From an uncultured Clostridia bacterium (GTDB lineage Bacteria; Bacillota; Clostridia; Peptostreptococcales; Anaerovoracaceae): a DNA stretch of 64,000 bases. Below are positions 7,401-15,914 of the stretch, one piece after another (position 1 is the first letter of the stretch; every line of letters begins with the position of its first letter). Below the pieces are notes generated by a model. That model was not told where the DNA came from and searched no databases. It was given only the letters and a program-made list of their open reading frames with translations. Both the position numbers and the translations under genes were made by a program. The DNA is taken from NCBI GenBank assembly GCA_934233735.1, contig CAKQGQ010000002.1:1-64000 (forward strand). The letters run 5' to 3'.

Positions 7401-9895
7401 CAGTTATCACCGATGAAAATTTGGGACTGGAAGCCGTAATTGCTCCTGTGGATAAGGCAAGCTTTAATGACCACTATGAGGTCTCTGGTGGATTAACCCT
7501 TACCATTGACGGAAAAGCCTATGAACTGAAGAGTATTAGCTACGAAGGCCTGAATAAATCCGATGTTGCAGACGGAAAGCAGAGAGTTTATGATGCTTCC
7601 GCAGGGTATAAAGGAAAGAGCAACCAGTATGTCAATGTCGATTTCCTGACAGCGACAAAAGACTTCACCATGCCATATAACGATGTCACCATCACCTTAA
7701 ACTGGGGTCCTGTGACAAGTGCAGCAGAGCTTCAGACTGCAAAGGAGGCTGCAACCAGCATTTTAAACGAAGCTTTTGCGGAGTATGAAAAGAATAAGAC
7801 AAGCTACGGCAACAACTGGAGCAAGCTTGAAAAAGCATATACTGATGGAATTGCCGCAATCGGAGCCGCAGCAACCATCGACGAAGTTGCACAGGCAAGA
7901 AAAGACGCAATCACTAAGATGTCGAAGGTAACGAAACAGGGACAGACAGAGCCAAGTAAGGATGCTGTCGGCACCGTACATGTCATCGTTGAGAACACCA
8001 CCTTCACGAAAGATAAGTGGGGCGGGAAGACCTATTGGGATGGCATTCTCGTCAATACCGATGTGGAAATCACAGCTAAATCCACGATGATGAGCTGCGT
8101 GGTCGATGCGCTGAACAGGTTCGGCTATGAGCAGAAAGGCGCAGAAAACAACTATATCTCCGAAATTAACGGACTTGCCGAATTTGACGGCGGCTCGCAG
8201 TCCGGCTGGATGGGAACCTTAAACGACTGGTTCAATAATGAAGGCTTTGGAAACTTCACCGTTGCAAACGGCGCACTCGGAGACGGAGACGAAATCCGCA
8301 TCATGTATACAACCAAAGGCTACGGCGAAGACCTCGGCGGTTCATGGGCAAACTCCAACACCACGCTGAAAGACCTCAGCGTGAGCGGCGGAACCTTAAC
8401 CCCGTCCTTCACAAGCGGAACTTCCGGAGGCAGCTATGACTATACGCTCCTTATCTCCGGAAAGACCGCAAACATCAAGGTAACCCCAACCGCGGCAAAC
8501 AAGAACTTCTTAACCAAGATTTTCTTAAACGAAAAGGTAACCTCCAATGTACAGGGAAGCAGCTTCTATAAGCGGACGCAGTACATCCCGGTTACGGCAG
8601 GCGATACGATTTATGTGGGCTGCGGCGAAAGACGCTGGCCGTCGATGAACAATCAGGCAGGAAACACGCAGGCAAACGGCGGCACATGGTACGCATTAAA
8701 AGTGGTAAACAGCAGCAATGCAAAGGACACCATCGAAAAAGCCATCGCAGAGCTTCCTGCCGCAGACAAAATCAAAATCGGAAACTACAAAAACACGAAA
8801 GACGCAGCCAAAGACATCCGCGACCTGTATAACAGCTTAACAAGCACCGTACAGGGCACAATTGACAAGGACAAACTCGATAAGCTGAAAGCAGTCGAAG
8901 ATAAGGTGAAATTCTACAGCGAAATCGACGATGCAAAGGCGAAGCTGAACGCCCTGACCGACAGCTCAAGCAGCAGTCAGGCTAAGGCAGCCCTTTCCGC
9001 ATACGAAAAACTGACAAAAGAGCAGAAAGAATACATCACCGAGGCAGACGCAGCGAAGTTCAATGAGCTGGCGAAGAAGTACAATCTTTCGACCATCACA
9101 GGCGCAGCGGAAATGCCGGAATCCGAAGTCGAAACGACAGGAACGACAGGCTCAGCAGTAACGACTTCTCCGACCACCGTTAAGATGAGCGGCACAACCG
9201 CGACTGTAACGGTGAAAGCGGACAATCAGAAGGAAATCTTAAAACAGGCGAAGGAAAAGAAATCCGCACAGGTCGTACTCGCTATCGCAAACAGCGACGC
9301 GAAAGGTGCAGAGAAACTCGAACTGAACCTCGATAAGTCTTTCCTTGAATCCCTGCTGAAAGACACCAGTGCGAAACTCGTTGTCAAAACGCCGCTCGGA
9401 CAGAAGACTTACGAGCGCGACGAGCTGCAGAAACTCGTAAACGAAACGACAGGCACAACCGTGAAAGCCGAAATCAACAAAGACAATGTTGACACGGCAG
9501 CAGAAGAGCCAACGGAGGACAACGCAGCTAACATCGCAAAAGCAAAATCCATTGTTAAGAACATGAAGCTCGTTGCCCGCTCTAGCAAGACTGCGAAGAA
9601 GAACATCAAGGCAGTCCTGAAGAATGACACAAAGGTCAAAGCTTCCATCAAGGAACTCAAAGACCTTGGCTTCACCGTGAAGTACCGCTTCTACCGCTCC
9701 ACGAAGAAAGCAGGTTCCTACAAGTCCACCGTGACGAAGAAAACTGCTTCTTACACGAACACAAGCGGTAAGAAGGGAACGAAATACTTCTACAAAGTTC
9801 AGGTAAGAGTTTACGATGAAAACGGTAAACTCGTTGCAAAGACGGCACTCAAGCAGTGTAAGTATGCAAGCAGAACTTGGACGAAAGCGAAATAG
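4481..9895 (+). CDS. Giant secreted FIVAR/DUF4430 multidomain surface protein
   Basis: This 1,804-residue exported protein starts with a Sec signal peptide: a basic MRKTNKNLTK stretch, a hydrophobic core, and an AWA-type cleavage site near residue 38. Helical FIVAR-like segments occur near residues 210-290, 720-800, 1090-1140 and 1420-1520. An Ig-like segment lies around 600-700. A DUF4430 domain (about 1163-1290) contains the signature SGWMGTLNDWF and GDGDEIRIMYTT. DUF4430 is described as related to the cobalamin-binding C-terminal domain of transcobalamin. A cadherin-like beta-sandwich follows (about 1300-1410). The C-terminus is a lysine-rich fibronectin-type module with no LPXTG motif or membrane anchor, so attachment is probably non-covalent. 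The ATG at 4481 is preceded by AAAGGA. It may capture B12 or a corrinoid at the cell surface, or act as an adhesin; both are inference. Confidence 0.8.
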   Translation: MRKTNKNLTKQILTLMLAFVMVFTGMGIGSWGVDTAWANDSGIGFFISVDIGGNEEQMPKIERLDAEKIEASHKGNENYIVEVPLGTQQIYLRFSDEGDFSDESAYVADYNNTAAKRCVSETYVNKIKATYKTPPGSIIANQYKTQNYLDGKYQVDLKNYIVNQQSYPGYTFPTQGECYHLIIYKIANNPTAPSVTKAVSVLIQAGKKESTTITDEQKKPLTDLLETVTGVNEQNWYRENDRYNGKTYNKKGFWNEFTAQNGPREIAQLKLDAATTDAMISSAVTELQSAIANLIPKSQLNATNLYEVIQECKENCPDDYLEFFTKATAKNLKAALADAEKYLALLFNEEATEKNPNGANQTENVYGNQGKADGYAKALNTARRGLVHLDDFAKAQDDASLIQALAKRFSMTENNGKYTEESWSAFTSAREEALTYAAAHPLTKDSTYSEVVGYARHRKAFSQAAYGLTSKTEDDRISVSLVFTDDYLLRKPSAKWNYSEVSPGSKTYTLTKAKGYTIAALFKEAGINRTSSIYNGPFEAQWAIMINDETPADLEEVIRLKDGDVVHFIHRQQALYEPVYGLEPAPGSLTVDYLGALRFAETGTQVAKAGEALTLHVERTSAALVRYTGTYEAFEGAELAAYGPQNEDGSYPEKPIWTGSLTDVSGKASLKLYETGTYLLTAFDPRENDNEEHIYPSLNAAAPYITVCVEEAEDSSAVKAELKKELDKIYNDCKSLDPEYKTENPGYYSDENVAAIEKAYHNALTVLNDKESTAAESYKAQQEAIKAIQLIQKTTTEAYDKSLAAFRENLNKLPDDVTLITKSVESIVEALINAHESMTPYAQKKLLTEVEQKKYDQIAALQGKLPEAKKYKLNLVVKADEAAQSTIESVLAYLRSNPATQDRGVLGAGNVASLPVLKPFSFLSYDAKKEAGTEFENNEADPLTQIRLISDLSYSAYFQTRDGKGTFKVPNTNAVITDENLGLEAVIAPVDKASFNDHYEVSGGLTLTIDGKAYELKSISYEGLNKSDVADGKQRVYDASAGYKGKSNQYVNVDFLTATKDFTMPYNDVTITLNWGPVTSAAELQTAKEAATSILNEAFAEYEKNKTSYGNNWSKLEKAYTDGIAAIGAAATIDEVAQARKDAITKMSKVTKQGQTEPSKDAVGTVHVIVENTTFTKDKWGGKTYWDGILVNTDVEITAKSTMMSCVVDALNRFGYEQKGAENNYISEINGLAEFDGGSQSGWMGTLNDWFNNEGFGNFTVANGALGDGDEIRIMYTTKGYGEDLGGSWANSNTTLKDLSVSGGTLTPSFTSGTSGGSYDYTLLISGKTANIKVTPTAANKNFLTKIFLNEKVTSNVQGSSFYKRTQYIPVTAGDTIYVGCGERRWPSMNNQAGNTQANGGTWYALKVVNSSNAKDTIEKAIAELPAADKIKIGNYKNTKDAAKDIRDLYNSLTSTVQGTIDKDKLDKLKAVEDKVKFYSEIDDAKAKLNALTDSSSSSQAKAALSAYEKLTKEQKEYITEADAAKFNELAKKYNLSTITGAAEMPESEVETTGTTGSAVTTSPTTVKMSGTTATVTVKADNQKEILKQAKEKKSAQVVLAIANSDAKGAEKLELNLDKSFLESLLKDTSAKLVVKTPLGQKTYERDELQKLVNETTGTTVKAEINKDNVDTAAEEPTEDNAANIAKAKSIVKNMKLVARSSKTAKKNIKAVLKNDTKVKASIKELKDLGFTVKYRFYRSTKKAGSYKSTVTKKTASYTNTSGKKGTKYFYKVQVRVYDENGKLVAKTALKQCKYASRTWTKAK

Positions 9896-9934
9896 CAACA
9901 ATCCTTTTTTTGAAAAACTTGTATGTATGACGGT

Positions 9935-9963
9935 AATCCGCTCGGCAATGCGCCGGGCGGATT
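9935..9963 (+). terminator. Terminator hairpin after the giant surface gene
   Basis: A 12-bp stem (AATCCGCTCGGC / GCCGGGCGGATT) with a five-base loop lies 40 bp after the stop codon. The T-tract after it is weak (CTGCATTTT). Confidence 0.6.
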
Positions 9964-10005
9964 GCTGCATTTTGGAACATTTGTTTCAATTTGTAAAAAT
10001 ATGTA

Positions 10006-10034
10006 TTGACAATATATGTAATATGATGTAAAAT
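10006..10034 (+). promoter_or_regulatory. Strong promoter of the second Rpn-like gene
   Basis: Perfect TTGACA (10006-10011), 17-bp spacer, TAAAAT (10029-10034), about 50 bp upstream of the start codon. Confidence 0.75.
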
Positions 10035-10086
10035 AGTGACAAGAATAGTACTATTCTCCTACAAACTAAAAAAGGAGAATTTTAGG

Positions 10087-10977
10087 ATGAATAACAAAAC
10101 GGAAACAACGCAGGAAGTAAAGAGAAATTACAAGGATTCTGTTTTTGTCACAATTTTTCATGACAAAGCGAAACTCATTGAACTCTATAACGCGCTCTTT
10201 GATACGAATTATGACGAAAGCGCGCCGATTGACATCGTAACGATTAAAGATGTCCTCTTCCGCACCCTGAAAAACGATGTCGCCTTTGTCTTAGGTGGCA
10301 GGTTTGTGGTGCTCGTCGAGCATCAGTCAACCATCAACGAAAACATGCCGCTTCGTGACCTCATGTACATATCCACCGTGCTGAAGCGCATGATTGATAC
10401 AACGCAGCTTTATCGTGAAAAACGCCTGATGATACCACGCCCTACATTCGTGGTACTTTACAATGGCACCAAAGATTTTCCTGCCTATCAGGAGCTTCGC
10501 CTCTCGGATTCCTTCCTCGGCGAGAAGCAAAAAGACGAAGAAGATGCTTTACAACTCATCGTCAAGGTGTATAATATTAATACAGAGAAAAACTCAGAAA
10601 TCCTAAGGAAATGTGAGACGCTGAGGCAGTACAGCCGCTTCGTGGAAATCATGCGAAGCTATAAAGAGGACAGCGAACTGACAAATGATGTGATTGTCGA
10701 AGTCCTTGAAAAGTGCAGGAAGGAAGGCGTGCTTACGGAATTCTTGGATAAGTACGGAACGGAGATTGTAGAGATGTTATTCAAAGAATTAACCAGAGAA
10801 GAAGATCTTGAAATATCGAGACTGGACGGGTATGAGGAAGGTGAGCGTGCCGGTGCTGAGCGCGGTGCGAAACAAGAAAAAATTGGAATTGCCAAGAAGC
10901 TTAAGCAACTCGGACTGAGCGTGGACGCAATTTCTGAATCGACAGGACTTACCTTGGAGGAAATCGCAGAACTTTAG
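10087..10977 (+). CDS. Rpn/PD-(D/E)XK transposase-like nuclease, second copy
   Basis: The protein has 296 residues from the ATG at 10087, which is preceded by AAGGAG at a normal distance. The N-terminus KRNYKDSVFVTIFHDKAKL and the core (D in LKNDVAFVLG, E in VVLVEHQST) fit the PD-(D/E)XK Rpn-like family. The C-terminal tail (AKKLKQLGLSVDAISESTGLTLEEIAEL-like) has the same short helical hairpin as the copy at 2,444 but little other identity. Such proteins are often annotated as putative transposases although no terminal repeats accompany them. It has its own promoter and so is monocistronic. Its biological role is unknown. Confidence 0.85.
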   Translation: MNNKTETTQEVKRNYKDSVFVTIFHDKAKLIELYNALFDTNYDESAPIDIVTIKDVLFRTLKNDVAFVLGGRFVVLVEHQSTINENMPLRDLMYISTVLKRMIDTTQLYREKRLMIPRPTFVVLYNGTKDFPAYQELRLSDSFLGEKQKDEEDALQLIVKVYNINTEKNSEILRKCETLRQYSRFVEIMRSYKEDSELTNDVIVEVLEKCRKEGVLTEFLDKYGTEIVEMLFKELTREEDLEISRLDGYEEGERAGAERGAKQEKIGIAKKLKQLGLSVDAISESTGLTLEEIAEL

Positions 10978-11032
10978 CGGAAACCGGGGTACATTATTTA
11001 AAGACCAAATCGAAAAGATGAACACACGATTA

Positions 11033-11059
11033 TTAGCACTCTATCAAAAAGAGTGCTAA
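11033..11059 (+). promoter_or_regulatory. CIRCE operator (HrcA binding site)
   Basis: TTAGCACTC - 9 bp - GAGTGCTAA is an exact match to the CIRCE inverted repeat. It lies upstream of clpB and just before a plausible promoter (TTTACT, 17-bp spacer, TACAAT ending near 11094). HrcA should therefore repress clpB until heat shock. Confidence 0.95.
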
Positions 11060-11188
11060 ATTTTTCTTTACTTTGCGTTTGAAAGGGTGTACAATGGGTA
11101 TATAGAAAGTCGTGAGGGCATAATAAAGGTGTCTGAACAGATGAAAATGGAAGAAAATGTTTATGTTTGATGGAATAGGGGTGATGAT

Positions 11189-13783
11189 ATGAACATTGAA
11201 AAATATACACAGAATGCACAGCAGGCGGTTATGGACTGCCAGAACATAGCGATTTCCGAGGGACATCAGATGCTCGATGGAGAGCACCTTCATATGGCAC
11301 TTTTGATGCAGAAGGATGGTCTGATTCCAAAGCTTTTGAAGTACCTGAATGTGGATCCGACCGCTGTGATTGCCGATGTGGAGGAACAGCTTGAAAAACT
11401 CCCGAAGGTTTCCGGTGCGGCGGACAATATGTATTCTTCCAGAAGACTTTCGCAGATTTTGATGAGAGCGGAGAAGATCGCAGAGGAATTCAAGGACGAA
11501 TATGTCAGCGTAGAGCATTTATATATTGCATTGCTTGAGGAAAAGGGAACGCCCAGCGCAAAGATTTTTGCAAAATACGGCATTACAAAGAATAAATTCT
11601 TAGAGGCACTTTCCAAAGTAAGGGGAAATCAGAGAGTAACCAGCCAGAATCCGGAGGATAATTACGACGCACTGAATAAATACGGCCGTGACCTTGTGGA
11701 AATGGCAAGGGAAGGCAAGCTCGACCCGGTAATCGGAAGAGATGCCGAAATCAGACACGCAATTCAGATTCTTTCCAGAAGAACGAAGAATAATCCTGTG
11801 CTGATTGGTGAACCGGGCGTCGGCAAAACCGCAGTTGTAGAAGGCCTCGCGCAGCGTATTTTGAACGGCGATGTGCCGGAAGGACTGAAGGACAAGACCA
11901 TTTTCGCACTGGATATGGGTGCACTGATTGCGGGTGCTAAGTTCAGGGGCGAATTCGAGGAAAGACTGAAAGCAGTCTTAAACGAAGTTGAAAAATCCGA
12001 GGGCAGAATCATTCTGTTCATCGATGAAATCCATAATATTGTAGGCGCAGGCAGAACCGAAGGCTCGATGGATGCGGGCAACCTCCTGAAACCGAAACTG
12101 GCAAGAGGTGAGCTTCACTGCATCGGCGCTACAACATTGGATGAATATCGGAAATATATCGAAAAAGATGCCGCACTCGAAAGAAGATTCCAGAAGGTGC
12201 TGGTTGATCAGCCGTCGGTGGAAGACACGATTTCTATCCTAAGAGGCTTGAAAGAGCGTTTTGAAATCCATCACGGCGTCAGAATTACGGACGGTGCTTT
12301 GATTGCATGTGCGACACTTTCTGACCGGTATATCAGCGACAGATTCCTGCCGGATAAGGCCATCGACCTGATGGACGAAGCGGCTGCAAGAATCAGAACC
12401 GAAATCGACAGCATGCCGTCGGAACTGGACGAAATATCCAGAAAGATTATGCAGCTTGAGATTGAAAAACAGGCACTCGGCAAGGAAACCGACAAAGCTT
12501 CCGCAGCAAGACTTGCGACCCTCGAAAAAGAACTGGCAGCCCTCAAAGAAGAAGATGCTTCCATGAGAGCGCAGTGGGAAAACGAAAAGAAGGCGATTTC
12601 CGAGGTCAAGGGAACCAAGCAGCAGATTGAAGAAGTCAAACGCCAAATGGAAGAGGCGGAGAGAAACTATGACCTCGAGAAACTGGCGCAGCTCAAATAC
12701 GGGACGCTTCCGGAACTTGAGAAGAAACTGGAAGAAGAAAAGCAGAAGGCTGACAGCGTAGACGGCGGCGAAGCAAGACTTTTGAAAGAAGAAGTAAACG
12801 AAGAAGAAATCGCGGAGGTTATTTCTTCGTGGACAGGCATTCCGGTAAGCAAGCTTGTGGAAACCGAGAGAGAAAAACTTTTGAAACTCCCGGAAATCCT
12901 TCATCAGAGAGTTATCGGACAGGACGAAGCTGTTACGGCGGTTTCGGAGGCAATCCTCAGAGCAAGAGCAGGCCTCAAGGATGAAAACAGACCAATCGGT
13001 TCGTTCATTTTCCTCGGACCTACAGGCGTTGGCAAAACCGAACTTGCGAAAGCGCTTTCCGAGTCCTTGTTTGATACCGAAAGAAATATGATTCGTATTG
13101 ATATGTCCGAGTACATGGAAAAGCACTCCGTCTCCAGACTGGTAGGAGCGCCTCCTGGATATGTTGGATATGATGAAGGCGGACAGCTTACCGAAGCGGT
13201 AAGAAGAAAACCTTACAGTGTTGTTTTGTTCGACGAAATCGAAAAAGCACATCCGGATGTATTCAACATCCTGCTTCAGCTGCTTGACGACGGACGTTTG
13301 ACCGACAACCAGGGCAGAACCGTTGACTTTAAGAACACGATTATCATTATGACTTCCAACATCGGAAGCAGCGAGCTGATTGAAAACATGGATCAGGAAG
13401 GCAACATTCCGGAAGAAGTCAAAGACAGAGTAACCGGAGAGCTGAAGAATTACTTCAGACCGGAGTTCTTAAACCGTGTGGATGACATTATCGTATTCAG
13501 CGCCCTTACATTGGAGCAGGTTAAGAAGATTATTGACCTTGCTTTCAAGGCGATTGCAAACAGACTTGCGGACAGAGATATGACGCTTACGATGACGGAT
13601 GCCGCGAAGGAGCTCATCGCAAAAGAATCCTACGATCCACAGTACGGCGCAAGACCGATTAAGCGTTATCTGCAGAAGCATGTCGAAAACGAACTTGCTT
13701 CGATGATTATCCGCGGCGATCTTGTTGACGGCGGCAAAGTTACCATTGACAGCGACGGCAAAACCTTGATTTTTAATGCATAA
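11189..13783 (+). CDS. clpB: ATP-dependent disaggregase ClpB
   Basis: This 864-residue Hsp100 chaperone resolubilises protein aggregates together with DnaK. The N-terminal Clp repeat domain spans about residues 1-145. The first AAA+ module has Walker A GEPGVGKT near residue 207 and Walker B LFIDEIH near 277. The coiled-coil M-domain (about 410-530) is what separates ClpB from ClpA and ClpC. The second AAA+ module has GPTGVGKT near 610 and VVLFDEIEKAH near 680. The C-terminal D2-small domain ends around residue 860. The length is typical. A GGGGTGAT site precedes the ATG, and a CIRCE element upstream indicates HrcA control. A strong terminator follows. Confidence 0.97.
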   Translation: MNIEKYTQNAQQAVMDCQNIAISEGHQMLDGEHLHMALLMQKDGLIPKLLKYLNVDPTAVIADVEEQLEKLPKVSGAADNMYSSRRLSQILMRAEKIAEEFKDEYVSVEHLYIALLEEKGTPSAKIFAKYGITKNKFLEALSKVRGNQRVTSQNPEDNYDALNKYGRDLVEMAREGKLDPVIGRDAEIRHAIQILSRRTKNNPVLIGEPGVGKTAVVEGLAQRILNGDVPEGLKDKTIFALDMGALIAGAKFRGEFEERLKAVLNEVEKSEGRIILFIDEIHNIVGAGRTEGSMDAGNLLKPKLARGELHCIGATTLDEYRKYIEKDAALERRFQKVLVDQPSVEDTISILRGLKERFEIHHGVRITDGALIACATLSDRYISDRFLPDKAIDLMDEAAARIRTEIDSMPSELDEISRKIMQLEIEKQALGKETDKASAARLATLEKELAALKEEDASMRAQWENEKKAISEVKGTKQQIEEVKRQMEEAERNYDLEKLAQLKYGTLPELEKKLEEEKQKADSVDGGEARLLKEEVNEEEIAEVISSWTGIPVSKLVETEREKLLKLPEILHQRVIGQDEAVTAVSEAILRARAGLKDENRPIGSFIFLGPTGVGKTELAKALSESLFDTERNMIRIDMSEYMEKHSVSRLVGAPPGYVGYDEGGQLTEAVRRKPYSVVLFDEIEKAHPDVFNILLQLLDDGRLTDNQGRTVDFKNTIIIMTSNIGSSELIENMDQEGNIPEEVKDRVTGELKNYFRPEFLNRVDDIIVFSALTLEQVKKIIDLAFKAIANRLADRDMTLTMTDAAKELIAKESYDPQYGARPIKRYLQKHVENELASMIIRGDLVDGGKVTIDSDGKTLIFNA

Positions 13784-13790
13784 TATGATA

Positions 13791-13826
13791 AAATATCTCT
13801 CTATAATTGTAGGGAGATATTTTTTT
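13791..13826 (+). terminator. Terminator after clpB
   Basis: AAATATCTCTCT pairs with AGGGAGATATTT around an eight-base loop and runs into seven T residues. It separates clpB from mntP. Confidence 0.85.
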
Positions 13827-13852
13827 ACCCAAAAAGAAAATAGGGAGATATT

Positions 13853-14431
13853 ATGAGTTTTTTTGAAATTTTTATGATCGGTGTCGGACTTTCCATGGAT
13901 GCATTTGCAGTTGCAATTTGCAAGGGGTTGAACATGAGAAAGTTAGACAAAGGTCAGACGCTTGTTATTGCATTGTTTTTCGGAGGATTTCAGGCACTGA
14001 TGCCGTTTGTGGGATGGCTGCTGGGAAAACAGTTTGAGGCTTACATTACAAGCTTTGACCATTGGATTGCGTTCGTGCTTCTGGCCTTTATCGGAGGCAA
14101 AATGCTTTGGGATGTGTTCGGGAGTAAAAAAGAGGATGAAGCATATCAGACAGCGGAAAGCAGGCTGGACATAAAAGAACTCTTCGTGCTTGCGATTGCA
14201 ACAAGTATCGACGCTCTGGCAGTCGGCATTTCCTTCGCATTCCTGCAGGTAAACATAGGCTCCGCAATTACGCTGATAGGCTGCACGACTTTCGTAATTT
14301 CGGCAGCAGGCGTTTTCGTCGGACATAAATTCGGAGCAAAATACGAAGATAAGGCAAGCCTTGCCGGCGGCGCGATTTTGATTCTGATCGGACTGAAGAT
14401 TTTACTGGAACATTTGGGGATTTTAGGGTAA
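13853..14431 (+). CDS. mntP: Manganese efflux pump MntP
   Basis: This 192-residue integral membrane protein of the DUF204/MntP family exports excess Mn2+. It has six predicted helices arranged as two repeats of three. Each repeat carries the conserved acidic motif: GLSMDAFAVAI at about residue 12 and ATSIDALAVGI at about residue 114. The intervening loop is acidic and lysine-rich (about 85-105). AGGGAGA lies just before the ATG. The 70-bp gap to clpB is too small for a yybP-ykoY manganese riboswitch. It runs directly into nth with a four-base gap, suggesting co-transcription. Confidence 0.93.
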   Translation: MSFFEIFMIGVGLSMDAFAVAICKGLNMRKLDKGQTLVIALFFGGFQALMPFVGWLLGKQFEAYITSFDHWIAFVLLAFIGGKMLWDVFGSKKEDEAYQTAESRLDIKELFVLAIATSIDALAVGISFAFLQVNIGSAITLIGCTTFVISAAGVFVGHKFGAKYEDKASLAGGAILILIGLKILLEHLGILG

Positions 14432-14435
14432 CAAA

Positions 14436-15077
14436 ATGGTTAAAGAGAAAGATATTTCAGAAATTTTAGATATTTTGGAGCAAAGCTATCCGGATGCGGA
14501 ATGTGCGCTGCACCATCAAAATGTATTTCAGCTCATTGTGGCGGTGGCTTTGTCGGCTCAAACAACAGATAAGTCCGTGAATCAGGTAACTCCCACACTT
14601 TTTGAGCGTTATCCGGACGCAGAGACTCTTGCAGAGGCTGATGTTGAAGAAGTTTCCGAATACATAAAGAGAATCGGCATGTATCGTACGAAGGCAAAAA
14701 ATATTGTTGCGATGGCGCAAAAGCTATGCACGGATTTCGACGGGCAGGTACCGGATAATTATGATGACTTAATCAGTTTACCGGGAGTCGGCAGAAAGAC
14801 GGCGAATGTGGTTCTGTCGGTTGGATTCGGACAGCAGAGAATTGCGGTAGATACACATGTTTTTCGTGTTGCAAACCGCATCGGACTGGTTCATGAAAAG
14901 GATGTGCTGAAAACGGAACTTGCTTTGATGGACAGGATTCCGGAGGAACGCTGGAGTCGCACGCATCACAGCTTGATTTTTCACGGCAGACAGTGCTGCG
15001 ATGCAAGAAAACCGAAATGTGACAGCTGTCCGATTATTTCATACTGCGAGTATGTCAATCAGGCTGCAAACAAGTAA
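14436..15077 (+). CDS. nth: Endonuclease III (DNA glycosylase / AP lyase)
   Basis: This 213-residue base-excision repair enzyme removes oxidised pyrimidines and cleaves abasic sites. The helix-hairpin-helix motif LPGVGRKTANV lies near residues 113-123 and supplies the catalytic lysine; the catalytic aspartate is in VDTHVFRVANR. The [4Fe-4S] loop at the C-terminus has the canonical C-X6-C-X2-C-X5-C spacing (residues about 189-205). The length is standard. It starts four bases after mntP and is convergent with the GntR gene. Confidence 0.96.
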   Translation: MVKEKDISEILDILEQSYPDAECALHHQNVFQLIVAVALSAQTTDKSVNQVTPTLFERYPDAETLAEADVEEVSEYIKRIGMYRTKAKNIVAMAQKLCTDFDGQVPDNYDDLISLPGVGRKTANVVLSVGFGQQRIAVDTHVFRVANRIGLVHEKDVLKTELALMDRIPEERWSRTHHSLIFHGRQCCDARKPKCDSCPIISYCEYVNQAANK

Positions 15078-15118
15078 AGAAACTTTTTGGCTTGCGTGGA
15101 GAGAAGACGGACAAAAGG

Positions 15119-15778
15119 CTACTTTCGGCGGAGCATGGATTTATAGGCATGAACCTGCGCGGCATCGGCACCCAGATCCGGATCCTTCGTCTGAAAAGCC
15201 TCGAAAATAGCACGATGCTCCTCCAATACCGTCGACATGAAGTCGAGGGGATAGCGCACGCCCATATTCGCATAACGGATTAAAAAATCATAGCGAAGCA
15301 GTGTCTTTTCGAGTTCTTTATTGTGACTGGCATTGTAGATGATAGCGTTGAAGCCATGAATGACGCGCTGGATTTTTTCAAGATCTTCGGTCGCTGCGTA
15401 GAACTGCATGAAGGTAAATGCCTCTTCAAGCATGGCAAATTCTTCGTCGGTAATGCGCTCAATCGCCCACTTGACACACTGCGGATACAGCAGACTCTTC
15501 ATATAGTAGAAATCGTTGACATCACGCTGCGTAACGCCGCTGACGAAGGCGCCGCGGTTAGGAATCAATTCAATCAGGCCAAGACTTTGTAAGTCTTTCA
15601 AAATCTCGCGCACCGGAGTGCGGCTCATATGATATTTCTCGCAGATTTTCTGCTCGACAATTTGTTTTCCGTCAGGAAGCACCCCGGTCAAAATATCAAT
15701 CGCAATCGTTTCGCATACTTTTTGGGCGGGGGTTTTGCTATCTTCGTATTCATTACTGATAAAGTCCAGACTTAACAT
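15119..15778 (-). CDS. GntR family transcriptional regulator (FCD subfamily)
   Basis: This 219-residue repressor or activator has an N-terminal winged helix. The conserved signature is LTGVLPDGKQIVEQ, then SRTPVREILKDLQSLGLIEL (residues about 50-70). The C-terminal FCD all-helical ligand domain spans about 90-210 and includes a histidine-containing metal-site motif around IHGFN and EEHRAIF. FCD regulators usually sense small organic acids or amino-acid derivatives. The ligand cannot be inferred, though the M20 amidohydrolase gene downstream on the other strand is a possible target. The gene lies 24 bp beyond the tRNA terminator, with AAGGAAT before its ATG. Confidence 0.9.
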   Translation of the reverse strand: MLSLDFISNEYEDSKTPAQKVCETIAIDILTGVLPDGKQIVEQKICEKYHMSRTPVREILKDLQSLGLIELIPNRGAFVSGVTQRDVNDFYYMKSLLYPQCVKWAIERITDEEFAMLEEAFTFMQFYAATEDLEKIQRVIHGFNAIIYNASHNKELEKTLLRYDFLIRYANMGVRYPLDFMSTVLEEHRAIFEAFQTKDPDLGADAAQVHAYKSMLRRK

Positions 15779-15808
15779 GAGCGCGATTCCTTTCTTAGAT
15801 AGAAAAAG

Positions 15809-15836
15809 AAAACACTTGAGCGTTCAAGTGTTTTTT
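15809..15836 (-). terminator. Terminator of tRNA-Thr
   Basis: AAAACACTTGA / TCAAGTGTTTT with a four-base loop. It is symmetrical, with A/T tracts on both sides, and lies between the tRNA 3' end and the GntR start codon. Confidence 0.8.
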
Positions 15837-15838
15837 CG

Positions 15839-15914
15839 TGGAGCTACCGGCCGGATTCGAACCGGCGACCTGCTGATTACGAATCAGCTGCTCTACCGAC
15901 TGAGCCACGGTAGC
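15839..15914 (-). tRNA. tRNA-Thr (anticodon CGT)
   Basis: A 76-base cloverleaf on the minus strand begins GCTACCG and ends CGGTAGC-T-CCA, so the CCA end is encoded. The D-loop contains AGTCGGTAGA, the anticodon arm is CTGAT-TTCGTAA-type with CGT in the loop, and the T-arm carries GGTTCGAATCC. It reads ACG threonine codons. Confidence 0.95.

Noticed and set aside
9239..9970. 243-codon minus-strand frame overlapping the end of the surface-protein gene
   Set aside because: It runs opposite a clear gene with domain matches, has no family motif, and its Phe/Leu/Arg-rich composition is what the reverse of Lys/Glu/Ala-rich codons produces.
12239..13252. 337-codon minus-strand frame inside clpB
   Set aside because: It lies entirely within the conserved ClpB coding sequence; it has no ribosome binding site or recognised domain.
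13784..13852. Possible yybP-ykoY manganese riboswitch before mntP
   Set aside because: Only 69 bp lie between clpB and mntP, and about half of that is the clpB terminator. There is no room for the riboswitch fold.
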